A program made the translations under genes and the position numbers. From the NCBI RefSeq assembly GCF_910592395.1, contig NC_088312.1, positions 7,876,001-7,940,000 on the forward strand: 64,000 nt of DNA, written 5' to 3'. This document shows positions 25,101-40,100 of the stretch, one piece after another. The stretch comes from Lineus longissimus. Taxonomy: Eukaryota > Nemertea > Pilidiophora > Heteronemertea > Lineidae. The stretch's first letter is position 1; each line of letters opens with the position of its first letter. The notes beneath the pieces are model-generated. The model did no database searches, was not told where the DNA came from, and saw only the letters and a list, made by a program, of their open reading frames with translations.

Positions 25101-28100
25101 ATCCTTAATAAATTGCTTTAACAGCATAGTTTTTCACTATGAGCCTAAAACAGCCTACGATTTAATCCCACAATGCGGCGAGCCTCCAGTGTTAATTACC
25201 AAGCTTGTAAACTTGTTGGACGTGGCGGCTAAAGGATGTCATCCATCAGGAGAGGATGTGGTCTCTCAAGTGGAAAGTGCCGCGCGGGCTCACAAGGAAC
25301 TCTCAGGAAATTGCCTGCATTACTGACGTAGAAAACAGATTTCATTCATGACAAGTTGTGTAGCTTCATCTCCTTGTGGATGGATGGGCTTCCTTTCTTC
25401 ATGTTCTTGGTTGACCGTGACGGCTCTAACCAAGAAATACTGGTTAAAACTTTGTGACTAGAGGAGAACTACCACCAAAATGGCATATGATTATGATAAA
25501 GACAATGTGTTATGATGGGATTTTTATAATGCTTTACATCCGTCCTGAAATTGCTCCTAGTCCTTTATGCCATGACTCCAAGGGAGCTCCTGGCCCCTTT
25601 ATGCCATTGCTTCAAGCGATTGGTTTGCCCTCTGTCTAGTTCCACCTCCTTTCCCTAAAGACAGTCATCACCTGGCTTCCACAAGGTACTCGAGTACTGG
25701 CATTATGCGGTCCCTACTCTCTCTTTTACACCATAGATTATTCGAAAATCCCCACAGAGACCCCAGCCTGCTGTTGGCAATAGTGGCTTTTAACAGAATA
25801 CATCATGCATGACTGATTTACCATCTACTAATGTGAGATGGACTTCATCAATGATTGTCACTAAATGTTCATGGCGCTGGACTATTAATGTGAAAGTGGC
25901 CACTTGGCAAATTAAGATGTCTGCTATTTCTGTCTCCACCTGTGACTTCTTAACTCTGTGACAACCGAAAGCCAAAGATTTCACTGCCTAGTCTTGCAAT
26001 TATTCCTTTCTAGCATGCATTTTTTCTGAACACCAGTAGATGGCTTGTTCTGCTATCTGTATCTTTCTTCTTAACAGAAATGCCCCTGAAGTGAAGGGTT
26101 TGTCCTGTTGTTCCTGCATACCTGTCGCTGTCAATACCGATGGTATTGGAATTCCCTTCCCCTTGGGCTGTTGGTGTTATGAGTTGTCTTAGGTTCCAGG
26201 TGCATCGAAGCTTATTTTATTGACCATAGATGATCCTCTTCTACTTCTATGTTCAATTTTTGAATTGATTAGTCATCAGCCCTGTAGGGTTCTTAACATT
26301 GGTTGATGCAATGGTCCATACTTTTCGTCTTCTCTTTTTCATTTACCATAAACAACTGATTAAAACTTCTGACCATGATTGAGCTAAGGTCAAGCCTCAA
26401 AGATATCTTGATCATGACAATGGTTAATCACTACCAACCGTACTTGGCTCCCAACGTTGATTAATCCCCGATGTAATAACTCATAATATTTTCCATCGAT
26501 ATTCTCCTAAATGATAAGACCAATGAACAGACAATCTATCGATTTTAGAAGTCTCGCTTAATCTGACTTGATAACTCGATTATTATGCAGAATCTGGAGT
26601 ATTGTTGCAAAATTAGGTTAGCGAGCTTACTTAGATTATATTCTGGTAATAAAGTAAGACCTTTCGAGCCATAATAGTCGACGAGAACATCATCTTACGT
26701 GATACTTGGAAGGGCATTTGCCCTCCCCCTTCTAGCTATATGCCTCTGGATTCAGCATAAAAGTTCCCAACATGATTAAAAGATAAATATGGTTGTTGAA
26801 ACTTGTTGATCAGAAATGCTGTTATTGGATAAGTTGCCTGGAATTCTTAACTATCACAGACTTAGTGGCAAGCAGTTCTGCCCTTGGCCAACTGGAAAAA
26901 GGTAAAAAAGACAACAAGCTTCACCAGCTGGTTCCACATTTGCTAGTTTGGGAAGAAGTTCGCAGTTATTTCAGAAGACTCTCTTCTTTTGTTAGGGAAA
27001 GCTTTTTTGTAGCACTGAAGGGCATCATATCTTTTGGAAGAGTCTGGCGTAATTTCTTCACACTCATACACATAGGAACTGCCATACATTCTGCCTCATA
27101 CTCGTCCAATGTTATAGTTGCGGGGAATATCCAATGGTTTTCCATACCATTGAATGTTTTGGCCGCAGCATCATTTTCCATCTCTGACAGAGCAATGTTT
27201 ACTGTAAAATTACGCAGAAGATGATGTACTACAATAGATGCGTAGGTTTGTGGACTACGAACATGAAAAGTTCAACAGAAAATAGCTAAATGAACGTAGG
27301 TTACCTTTGATGTCAGACCAAATCGTATTATGCTACAAATAAAGTGGTTGCCATTACTGAATCATGATGCCCGTATTTGTTCTAGCATTAAACCATGTAC
27401 CAACTGCTTCCTTTGCGTCGGTATTGCTAATGTTAATCTTCTGTCTCGCTAAAAATCGTGTAATCCAAAGAAAGTTTCTATTTTTGGTGGGTTAATGTTC
27501 TTGGTGATGTAATGTTCCTCATGACATTAGCGTTACTTTTTTCTCCTTTTCATGCATTTGTCTGTGTTTCTTCATTTATCATGTCTATCATGAATCAGTG
27601 TTACTATAATGCACTTGGCAAATTTGTTATTTGCAACTTAGATTGTTTCTCAACCTTTTTATTGAATAAAAATCTGTTAATTTATATATGAAATGTTTTG
27701 TAAGGTTCACCTTCTTGGGCACTAGAAATGCTGTTTAGATGAACACTGTGAACAGAAGTACTGTTTAAAAAGGCTGGGTATCCATAGGCTGTTTGTTTAT
27801 AGTGCAGTTGTTTTTTTTTTGTGTTAGCTTGAAACAACTCTGCAAGTCCACAAGTTCGGGAATAGTCTATGGCTATACGCAGCCTTAGATGAACACTGTA
27901 GACAGAACTACTGTTTTAGATGAACACTGTAGACTTCTGTGTTTAAATTGCAGCAATTCCCAATCGTCACCCGAATCCCTCTCGATTTTGAGCCAAAGTA
28001 CCGACTTTGTCTGGTAGGTAGTTAAATGTCAACCATGTTGTTTGGAAAACAGTTTGTTTACCCCAAGTTTTTCCTCATTCTTCCAATTTCGCTAGCATTA

Positions 28101-31100
28101 TCATATGTGTCAAATTTCAGTTGAATCGGATAAAAAGGTTTGTTTGCTTATAAAATGTTGTTATTTACATCCTTCTTCAGCCATTGATTTTGTCTTCTGC
28201 ATAGCAACAAATTTTGCCGAATATTTTGCAGTTTATTTGACTTTTCACCCAACGTTCACAAGAATTTTCTAAAATTTCGATCAATATCTGAAAGATACCA
28301 AGGCAATGTTGTGACATGATATGCATTGCAGGTCCATATGGTTGGTTCCCTTCAGCTGAACAATGAAGTTGGGATATGCTTCCAATGATAGGGGGGACAG
28401 ACCTTTGAACCACCTGTTTGGCAAGTAGACCAATCCTGATTTCATTGTTTCGGTGACGCTGTACCAAGTGGACAACTGTCAATGTGTGTTTTGTCAGTTG
28501 AAATGCCAAACTGCAGTCAGTTCATACCAAACCACATGGCCAGACACATACTGCTATTAGGAGAACCAGAGTCATTTCAAGATATCGGCCAATGGCAGGC
28601 GATCTATAGTCGAACTCGGATGTCTTGTAGTTTTGCAGATATCTGCACTTATTCTTTAAGAAATAAAGACACTGTATCCAATGTTACCAGACTGACTGGT
28701 GTCTGCATCACTGTTTTCCAATCATCATGCCGACATTGAGAAAGCCAATGACGTGTTGTCGGCATCAGTCACCCACTGTTCCGATCGTCTCATCAAAAAC
28801 CTCACCAGCCTCGTGTTCCAACAGTAAAAAATGACACCCTGTCACTTTCTTCCAATGTGCCCCGTTCAAGTCCTCGTCTGTCGAACCACAGCTGATATTG
28901 TTGTCAAGTCTAAGAAGTGTCCCAAGTGCCCTTTCCAACTTTTGACTCTTTATGTCACTATTTACCTGTTTTTAAAAGTCATTAATGTAAGTGTATTTGT
29001 ACTATTTCTATCTCTTTATATCCTTTGATGGTTGACCACAGTATTGTCACAGGTATCATCGTGCAAAGGTCCATTCCATACATGACTGGCTATTTACATT
29101 TTCATCTTTGCAATCCAGACATGCAACACATACTACAGGTTTGATATCATTATTAGATTGGTTCAGTGCTTGATATAAGGTGTTCAGTGCGCAGGTTTCT
29201 AGAATTCTCAACCATCTAGCTTAAATTCCATTTCATTAGAACAGCAATGTTTTGCGTGCGGCACAAGAGTTTTCGCTGGGTTATGTCTTGAACGTGTCAA
29301 ACCTACCAGTGTTTTATCAAGTTTTTGTGCTTCCAACACTTATCAGAATTCTGTTTCGTGGAGGCGTTTGACAGTCAGGGAAGACGCTTAGCGCCAACCA
29401 ATCATGAAATGGGCTATAGGTACCAGCCACTTGCTCTGACAATATCGATATATTCCATCAGCAAAAAAAACATAAAAAAGCAGATGACAGTAAGCTTAGA
29501 TGCAATGATATGCAGCAGCCTTGCCCGAGCACCACAGGCACAGCCATTACAAGACAACAGCAACTCCAAAACCATCTAGCCCATCCTCCCCTCCTGTCCT
29601 ATCTTTGCGCCATCTTATCACAAGGCCACAGCTTTCACGCTACTCCATGTGATCAGTTCAAGAAGATTCCGTGTTGCTTTACCCTGTTCAGTGTAATATG
29701 TGCTATTAAGTGTCATGAAATATTCAACGACCAATCTTTGCTCGTTGTATGTTTGGAAAGTTTTTTAGTATTTTTTTCTTTCAGGTTTTCAGAACAGATA
29801 GAGTACGGTTACAGAAACATATTTTGAAAACTGTTAATAGTGTTAACCCTTCCCAGACAGGTTATTTTCTCATTGTCAGGCAAAAAATCCACATACATAT
29901 GGGCAGCTCTTACTTACTGTTAACGACTGCAGCAACTGGGAATTAGATCATGTAGTTGGAGTTGCCTATCATTGTAGTAGTTCAGAATTATTTAGTACCC
30001 TGCCCTCCACCTAGGTATAGCTAGGGATACAATCGATCTTACAAGAGAATGTCATGAATTTGTGATGATGCCAACTAATGAAGAAGCAATAAAGGTTCAT
30101 ATTCATACCCATCTGAAGACAAGAGGAATCTGACCAGTGTGATATAGGTCTCTTATGTTGTCCTTGGTGATGTGAAGGCCCCCCATCAGGATGGTTACGT
30201 GATCAGAATCGAAGATGAATTAGTTGCCATCACATCGACTTGTTACACTTACACTTGAGCACTCCACCAACTAGTGATTTGTGTCACTTTTACCTATGAC
30301 GTAACCATGACCACATTACGACTGTTGAAAAGCAGCCGCCGATTGGTTGAATCATAATCCAGTCACCATCGAAATTGTCAATCAAAACTCTTCATTCATG
30401 TTCTAAATTTTCTACATTTTTTCTAACCATAGTTTAATGGGGAATATTGGTTGGCAACATCTGAAAAAAAAACCCCAGGTAATTTTGGCATTTACACTTG
30501 AATTTATTTTTCGAAAATTTACTGACCTACAGGGTTAATATGATATAGAAGCAAATGGAAAATGTCATCTCCAAGATCGATAGTGATTCCATACGATTTG
30601 TATTGATGATCTGGTCTGGCATCTTATGACGCCCCGGGGCTGTGCAATAATACGTTGGCATATATGGACATCTTCTCTTCACGTGACGCCCACTGTAGTC
30701 AAAGACGATTACCGGGGTGTGACACTTCGATATTACTTGTGGCGAAATTTCAATTCAGATTGTGAATGATAATGGTATGTTCAGGGATGCACCGGTGTTA
30801 CTTAAACAATAATTTTTCATTTATGACACACTTCAAGCCTGACTTTTTGTGTGCTGGAATACAACTCGTCTATAGGGACAGCATTATGGTGTAACACCCA
30901 TCCTGAGTCGCCTTCTGAAACACTGGTCTTTTGAAACACTACTGCTATGATTGTTCCAAAGATTTTCTCTCATGACTGCCGTGCCACATTGATTTATTGA
31001 TAATACGAATGGTCGAATGTTTTTAATTTTTTGTGCTTTCTGCGCTGATGTGTGATTGATTTTTAGCTGATGGTGCATGGGGTCGATATGAGTATCATGT

Positions 31101-34100
31101 CACCAGAATTAATGAGGGCGATAAAACTGTCCTGTTGGCAGGCGCCCATGGGCTCTGATTATCTCTTTCCTAATCAGCTGGTCCCAAAATGGCTGAGTGT
31201 CGGCAACATACACTGCTGGTGTCGATGGAAGTCTTGCTTACATAAGGTACAAAATATTAAGTCATAGCAGATCAATGCTATTATCATGTCATCAGTATTG
31301 ATTGTTGTAATAATATTCCTGTGGGAGAGCTGGGCGGGGTTGATTTGGTTTAGAGCCATGGGGGAAAATCTGTATGGCGGACTCTGGCTTCCCTTTTGTC
31401 ATATCATGGTGTGTGTCACTGTTGCTTGCATGTTGTCATGGCTACCTCGCAGGTCACAGCAACTGAAATTGCATGGAGATCCTTGCCTGACTGATAACAG
31501 TTTACACTTGTGCTTGATTTTTGCTGTTCTAATTAAATACGAAAGTGAATCTTACCGGGACAGAATTTTAGTCAGGATTTAGATATTACCCCTGAACTGA
31601 TGAGAATGACAGAAGCAAATTGAAATTGACAGTCGTGAAATGTTAAAAGATCCCTGGGGATATACTTTTTTTGCTCGCGTAATGTTGTGCCTGAAGGCCC
31701 ATTTAATTCTTGATAGAAACTTCCTGGCAGCATGATGATTCAGGCCGATCGTGATTATCAATGAAATAACGGCAAAAACTAGCGGACCATTCTGATGAAT
31801 CAATTTTTCTAGGATGAGTGAGTTTTTTTACGATGAATGGCAGTTATTGGGATCGCCATGTCTCTTGAATTTGTAATAATATCTTATTCCGGTGGAATAA
31901 TTTGCATGAAAGATATTGGTTGGGAGGATCTGTTAAACTGTGCAGTAATTCTATATTCCTAAGATTGAAATTGCCAGGCAATGATTGAAATTGTCAGGGC
32001 TGTCGGAGTGGCGCAGTGGATAACATCAGCACCTGACACCTCTGTGTCCCGAGTTCAAGTTATAAGGCGAGCGCCAGAGCTGTGCTCCTGTTATAAAAAA
32101 ACTTTTAGAAATAAAGTATATGATGGCCTTTCCAAGTTTCCACAGTTAAAGAGAGACTTTCAGCTGACATGTCAAGTGAATACATTGACTTTCAAAGCTT
32201 ATCCAGACACTCCCAGTACAAAGAAGCAACTGCCAGTGCTAAAAAATTCACAGATACAATCAATATCAACAAAAATCAGCAACAAAAATAACACTTTAAA
32301 GATACGCTTATTGGCAGTCGCGTCAGATTTGGTGAAGTTGTTGCTCATCATAACCCAGCAAGCAATTATTGGTCAATGTGGACTTCCTCTTGTTCCGCTG
32401 ACACCTGTTTCTGACGTTCCGACTGTGCCGATAACTGACTCGTTTCCCGATTGTCATTCCCTGTTAACGAATAGATATATAATCGAAACTTGTCTACAGG
32501 TGCGAGTGACCGATAAGAGAGTAAAGCAAGAAAATCTTATGATCTTTCTCTTGTAAATTTTGATAAGATCACACTGAAGAAGAAGGAGGGTGTGTACTTT
32601 TAGTAAGAGCACTTCCAATTCCTAAAGCACATGCTAGTCTACTTTTGATGTGCTCACTCTCGCAGGAGTGCATATCGTTGCAGATAAGCCCTATACAAGT
32701 TTAGAGTTAGAGACATCTTGATTGCTAGCCAAGAGTTTTAGCAACTAGTCTGCTGTAGTTCCTTATATAGTTGGCTTTATCATGTCCCAGTGGAACTGCC
32801 TTTGGCTCAAAGAGGAAAAAATGGGAACCTTCGGTGGAGATGGTTTCAAAGGTAGTAGTGGTGTTGGTGCCAAACACCCACCTGAGACTCCTTCGGGAAT
32901 TGAGCCTGAAACATGAGTGCCTTTGGAATGTATAATTACGATAATAATTGAGCGCATTGCATTATCAAATAAAAATATGAAATTGGCAGAACTGTTACCA
33001 GTACAATTAAGCATAATTACACTTAAGAAGACGAAAAAACAGCTAAGGAAAATCTCCTTCATTCCTTTAGGAGGATTTACCTTGTAAGCCCCGGCAATTG
33101 TTTTTCACATGGAATTGGGAGCGCGCTTGGTGCTCATCCTCATCTCACAAGACAAAAAGGATGTACCTTATCTCATTAGTAGGTTCAGACGCTTATTATT
33201 TCCAGATCGATACACCTGGGAGGGTTGAAAGCATGACATGCTCATTAGCAACGGAGCATTTTTGCACCGGTGCTATTTTGGTATGTGACCTGAGTGACTG
33301 ACGTCAGTCCCACTACATATTAGGGATATAATCTGTAACCGACACCTGCATTTCTGAGCGATATTGGAAATTGTGAGAGGTAGCGTCACTTTTATGCTCC
33401 TGCTCTCAATAAATGATGTGACCTGTTTGAAATATAGGAAGTAATATTCTTTGCTTTAGGCTGTGGTGTCAGGTGGACTTGATTCAGATTGAGTTGCCGG
33501 TATTGCAAAGCTACAGAAATAAAATGAAATTGCATCATCTCAGAGATAACGAAGGATGGTCTCATCTGAATAAGTACTGCAACACTGACCTTGCTTCCAC
33601 CAGCAACAACATTATTTGATAGCATATGCTGATGCATCGGCCTTTCCTAAATGAATTGCTGCTTCCTTTGCTGATAACCTAATGAAATGAACCAACCAAC
33701 TAGATCAGGGATGGGCTATTAGTACCATTATCCTGAATGGCGGCTGGTGGCCTTTAGGTCCTTGTGTTGGCCTAAGGACCAATTCCAGTACTGTGGTACA
33801 TTTGGCTGGTAGATCAGCCTGATTCCCCAATTTATAGTTATACTGATTGGTATGGTTCTTCCTTCCAATATGGACATGCAGTCTGCTTGGCAACCCAAGC
33901 AAACTTGCCTTTACCAACATCCTATACTGCTGCTATCGATTCTCAAAAATGAGATAGGACCGGGAGGGCTTTACTATTGTTACTCTTATTAATTTTGGCC
34001 TGGAGTCCTGCTGGTCAGGGAATGAAATCATGGCACCTGAAAGAGTCCAGACAATGGTCGGAAGGAGTAATATGATGAGAGGACTAGGGATGCTTTGAAA

Positions 34101-37100
34101 ACTTGGCCCACAGCAGTAGACGAATGTACATAGTCGATACTATTAGCCTGCAAACAATGGCAAGGCATCCAGAGTAATTTGGGTCTGTCTAACTCAGTGA
34201 GGTCGCTGACCACTATCTGGTCACCTGATGTTAGGGTCTCATTGCCTGGGTTTTCCTGAGTGCCATAATGATTGACTGCCACCACTCTAACCCCTCAGGC
34301 AGAACGATAGATCAGCATCTTGAACTACTGTCAGGGGTCATGGTTTCGTTCCCTTCAGAATATGCTTCTTGAACAGGCCTTGCCATTGCCTCATCGGGGA
34401 AATGTTCACACTTGACATGCTTGATATTGGCCAACCATATCCATAATGGTGAAGTCATTCGCAGTGACATCTTTACCTCTATCACTGTTCAACTAGAACC
34501 TGTCATGCTGAAGTGGGCATTCTCAATAATACTTTCTCTAGCTCTAACACAGTAAGATCATACCCCAGAATGATCGAGTGGCCATTCTAGCTGATTACCA
34601 GGGCGATTTGTCCAGAAAGGTAAACTGACCGTCTTCCTGAACAAATCACCCATCAGGTCATATCATTATCCTGTCAATTATCTCCCAGTCCCATCAATCA
34701 AATTCGCGCAACCTCCTAGCCTACGGTATGTTGCGTGAGCAGTAGAGAAGTATCTGAGCTAATATGAGGATGATCATCTTTTGTCTGTATTAGCTTTATT
34801 TTTGTTATCGATTGTTACTTTTGCCTGTGTGTGCAGTATTGGCTTGTTGGGTGATGAATTAGTACAAAACGATGCCAATTTTTGAGAAGATTTATTTGTT
34901 TGAAAGTTGCTTCTGGGTCTAAGGAATGGTGTTGTTTGAAGTACAAGAAGCTGAAATATGTTTTGCATTATCCAGTTGTGGAGTAATCTGCAAGTGCTAA
35001 GTATTTGCAGTAGCTGCAGAAGAAGACTTAAGCACTGTGCAAACAAGCGATTGGAATCGCTGCATCACCAATTATTATCGCTGCTGTGTGTGGCAAAATG
35101 ATCTGTCATCTGCATTTGCTGGATTTGATATTAATTTCATGCTACAGTGATCATTGGACTTCTTGCAGACACCTGCAAATAAATAGCCAGTATTCGGACC
35201 AGGTACAGATCGTTCACAAAGTTATTGTCATATTCAGGCCAGCATTTCCCTTAGAACACGTAGCGGACACTTTGTTTGATGGGAAGAACCGACTGATTAC
35301 CAAGCTAGAACCCAAACCCTGAAACATCAGTCTCACAGAAAATGACAATCGTTACCTGAACTACCAATGGGCTTGCAGTTGATGAATATTTCATCGATGA
35401 TTATACAAGAGCTATATCTGTCTACATGAGAAGTTACATATTTTACCTCCCCTATGTAGAATAATACAGTATGTATCTATACCAGTCGGAATAAAAGTGT
35501 TTGTTGAATTCGGGACTGGTATGATACCTTAAACAGCAGTTTACCTAACAGTTTTTCCGCTTTCACCGGCTTTGTGGTCAGTTACCAACTTACATCAAAA
35601 TTAATCCAATTCTACTGAAAGCTGTGCAGTTTCCTGCTTTCTTTGCTGGCTTGCAAACCAGCTTTAAACTGATTCTTTACCAACTCTACCAAAATCTATG
35701 ATTTTCCAGTTGCAAATCATCTATAAAACATGTATATTATCCCGGTCCCCGATCGTATTTTCAGAATATTGGAATCACAGATTGGTGTCACTGGGTGGGT
35801 GGAGGGTCAGCCATTTTGAAATAATCATGCTTGTGCTACAGGATTTTCACTCATTATTACCACTTGAGGCAGTGTTTCGGCTCATGACAGATCATCTTTT
35901 TCTTTGGCTAAGATGGCTTTGTCCAAATTAACCTCCCATCATTTCCCATCAATGAGAGACAAAACTCAGAAACCCGATCTCCCGGTTTGATCCAGCAGAC
36001 AAGCCATTATCTCTCTGAGGTGAAAAGCTTTGACTGGTGAGCTCCTTAGTCTGAAGCCTTTCCCAATCCATAATGGGCTAGGTTTTCCAATTTCTATTCA
36101 ATTTGTGCCATTAGGGTAACAGGGAGTGATTATCTCAAGATGGTCAATGGTACTTGGCAGCGAGTTATGGCGCTCTCTGATAGTGGCTCCGAAGAGAGGA
36201 AAGCTAGTGAGGTACTTGATTGTGTGTGTGTCAAGCTACCGGACGAATGTGCTTCTTCATGGTACTTTATGGTCTACTGAGCTAGCAGGAAACGTGATGA
36301 CTGTCCAAATGTATCCAGTTCTTCCACCAGCACTTATATTGGCTCTGATTACGGGCCAGAAAAGACTTACAGGCATGCTGGTCCAGCATGGTACTGACAA
36401 TTTGACAATTTATAGCAGTGGGTAAAGCTAGTGGGGAACTTAATGACTCAAACAATAGTATCCATTTCTTCCACAGTAGCTGATAATAAGCAACCTCTGT
36501 AGAAGTCCCAAGCTGGAGTGTAGTGTTTCTAACAAGTGAAAGTGACTGCAAGGTAATGAGGTATTGTGCTGAGATTGCTGATAAGAATCTACTTCGGTAA
36601 CATTGATCATTACTTCGGTTACATTTACCATTACTTTCTTATATTGCCTTTACCATTACTTATATTACTTTTCTCATTTCTACGAAAACAATACGTTTGC
36701 ATATGACCATGTTACTTTTCTTCTTGTGACATGTTTGTAACTATACACAGCGGAAATATTGCGCCTTAGACGATAAATGTCAACAGATCATGCAAGAAAC
36801 CAATTCCTATCCTTTTCTTTGATCTGAGAAAACATCCAAGATAGCAATATCTGTTTGCAGTATCCCGTCTTGGTTTGGTTTCAAAGGGGGTTTATACATA
36901 CCAGTGGGTGTGGAGTCTACACTTCATTCAGACCCCAGAATGTTTCCCTTTGCCCACTGCTGCTGCTTTATTAGTTCCTTTTTGCTACCATGGCCATGAT
37001 CATGTTGTCCTGATGAGTATATTGGCGGAATTTTTGTTGTCCATTCTGTTCCTCGAAAATTAGCACTGAAATCGCTCTTGGCTGATGAAGGCTTCTTGGG

Positions 37101-40100
37101 AACCTCGGCTGATTCTAAAACAAGTGAACAAAAGATGTTCCCGAAGGAGATGAACATGATCGGATGCTCTTCTGTCCATTTGCAACAGACTCAGTATTTC
37201 TGACCAGTACCCATTTATAAACCTTGGTGGAGTAAGGCAAGTTAGACCAAGAGCAATGCCTAGAGTATCAGAACTATTGTAGGGTTTTCAAGCTGAGAGT
37301 CAGAATCATTAGATCAAAGCGGGTCCTAATCTGACAAAGGTTGGTTGTCCCTGCCTGAAGGCTACATTGGTGGGCCCAGCTGTAAGTTGGGCATCATGAG
37401 TATCATGTTGGTGCTAAATACAGCAGTCATCGCACCTGACATTTCTGGCTAATGTGTGTTGTTCCCCATCCAATTGATATGCGATGCTTGCTATTGGTTT
37501 GTATGGTCAAGTGGGAGACATGTTTGCCTTACCGAATTGATGATCGGCTATGACGTAGGTTGCAAGGTATACACCTGATGTCTGTTCCCAGGGACTCATT
37601 TCCAATAGCCACACCAGAGGATGAGGTTGAAAGGATTCAAAAGAAGCCATTAGGCGGTTTGCTCCATGTTGGTGCTGACGAAACATTTTATGGAACAGCG
37701 TGGGCCTTTAAGAGATCCTTTACTGTCTCACATTATCAAGTTTTCCTATGATCTAATGACTCTTTCTCCACTAAGTTCTTGGTGCTTTGTGATCACTGAC
37801 ACACTTACTTGCTATAAAGCTGACAGAAAAATCGAGCAAGTACGTCATTATGTCATCCAATGAGGTTAATGTCCGCAACTCCTATTGATCCTGGCAAGAT
37901 CATTCTATACTGCCGACAGACTCTCATGTTTGCCCAAGTTGCATATCAGTATCAGTTCTCCCAAGTACTGAAGCATGATGGCTATTTGCTGTTTTCATGC
38001 CAAGATTTAGATTTTTACTTGTCTCTGAAGTAGTAAAAGTGAACATCTATGTTTCTCTGAACGGCCATTTTGAGGTTCGGAAATCAAACTTGTGCTCCGT
38101 TGGGACAAAGTTGCCATACAAATTGACTAAAAGGAATCCCTTCATCTATTGATCTTTGCTTTAGAGAATATCCACATAAACCTCTAAGTATTTATCGTAT
38201 GATGCAGGATCCCTTGATCCTGATACGAGGGTGATACATCACCCCCTCGATGATACCGGATATCACCTTATGTCCATTAGATGCCATAATCTCACCTACC
38301 ATACTTCCATACATGTTTCTGTAGACCCCAGGGATTGTCCACTTCAGGACTGACCGAGATCACTTCCAGCCTTGAACTCCCTGTACGTCTTCTTACCTCC
38401 TATGGAGTGGCCCACCTCGAATGCCTGGAATCGGTCAGTTTGTATTGTTCGGGTTCAGGCGAACAGGTTTTAAAAGAATGGAGCGAGAAAGAGGCAAACC
38501 ATATGGATTTGTTTAGACTTGATTTGAGATCTTATTTAGATAGCAATGCCCTTTCTGCCTTGTTTCAAAATTTGATGGTTGATACATTAGAGTTGGAATT
38601 TTGGTGCTATTTCAACAAGAAATTAATGAGAATGACGTTACATATGATGATGACATGTGAAATTATTCAAATGCATTTAATTGTCTTAAAATATTTGCAA
38701 CCATTGGAACCTGCTGCAGCTTGTTGGTTTCCTCTAAAGCAGATGTCAAAAATGATCACATCCAAATTGTCTGGAGTAGATGCCCTATGAGGTCACGCCC
38801 GATTGAATTCCCTTCAAAGGGGGTTATTGATCACACTGCGGCCATCGATACGCCGTATGACGCACGGCCTATGATCTGATGATTGATAATGTAGCAGTTC
38901 GATGAGCACAGATGCTGGGGGCAGTCAGAAGGGATATGGAAGGGTCACTTTTCGCATCAGGGTTGACAGTGATTTCAGCTGATTAGGAGGATCATGGCTG
39001 GGGGTGTTCCTTCTCATCAGTGGAGCAAAGGAACCTGATGCAAAGTTCAAAGTTTATCTGTAATGTGGAATTGGAGGGACTGAATTTATAGGTAGCGGCT
39101 GACAAGAGTGGTCTTTAAGTGGTTGAAACTTTAGGCGCTGTCATTTGAAACCTGAACTGAGTCTTCTCTGAGCTTTTTGAAACGGTCTCTCGTGAGGGCA
39201 TGCTGACCACTGCACATCCTTGTCATCAAGATAATTCACTGTCATATTCCTTTTGGTGGTTCCAAGACATTTGATGGATGGTCTATGATTGAATAATGGC
39301 TAAAAGTAGGGATTGGTGAGCTTGATCATTTGGGCAGCCTCAAAGTAGAGAAGATCTTTGGGTTGGGATAAAGGTGATGACTTGTAATGGAGATGATGAC
39401 AGACACCTGTAATATAAATGTAATGATGTATGGCCCTCTGTTAGAATAATCAGGAACCAACATCATCATGATCAAGTTTTACATCATCAATGGTTTTTCA
39501 AACTGACACTCTCGTACAAATCCCATCACTTAGTTTCAGAATATCTTTTTGCAAAGTCAAAGATTTCTTTTTATTATCTAATTGAAGTTATCATCAGTGT
39601 TGAATGTAGTAAAAAGTGTTTGTTATTTAATTTGTTAATTTTCAGAACAGTCCCGAAAAAGAATTGAGTCACCAACCTGACTTTGGGCACTTTGAGAAAT
39701 TTGCAGTAATGCCATAAAGGGATTTTGTGATCTCTGGACATTTCAGTACCTGGAACTACATCTTTTTCTCCTTGTATTTGATGTCTGTTGCACTTTATAA
39801 AGCAAGGCATTGCTGGACACAGGTCCCAGAATCGTTTTGGCAATATCGTGAAAGACTGTCCACCACGAAGGAAGTGATAAAATAATTGTGTGATGACTTT
39901 TTTCAGGACCTTTGTTTTCTGTGCTAAGATTACAAATGGACTTTTTGAAGGTTCTTACGTTATTCTGTTTGGTGATCTGTTTCTTAATGACATTGTTTGC
40001 TGTACTCTTTGCTAACCAAATATATTTTCTTTCCTCTGCTGCTACTAACAGTGCAATACTTGGGATTCAGGCATTCAGGTAAGGCCTTGGTGTATTTTTT

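Noticed and set aside
26793-27224. 143-codon ORF in intron 2
   Set aside because: No domain recognised and no regulatory or splice context; left out as chance.
32004-32075. Functional tRNA gene
   Set aside because: The boxes are present but the acceptor stem and anticodon arm do not pair, and SINE-type sequence follows.
31981-32556. 191-codon ORF
   Set aside because: It starts inside a SINE head and shows no domain, no paralogous signature and no splice sites; probably chance.
38335-38790. 151-codon ORF in intron 2
   Set aside because: No recognisable motif, and it does not fit the phase 2 to phase 2 rule for a linker exon.
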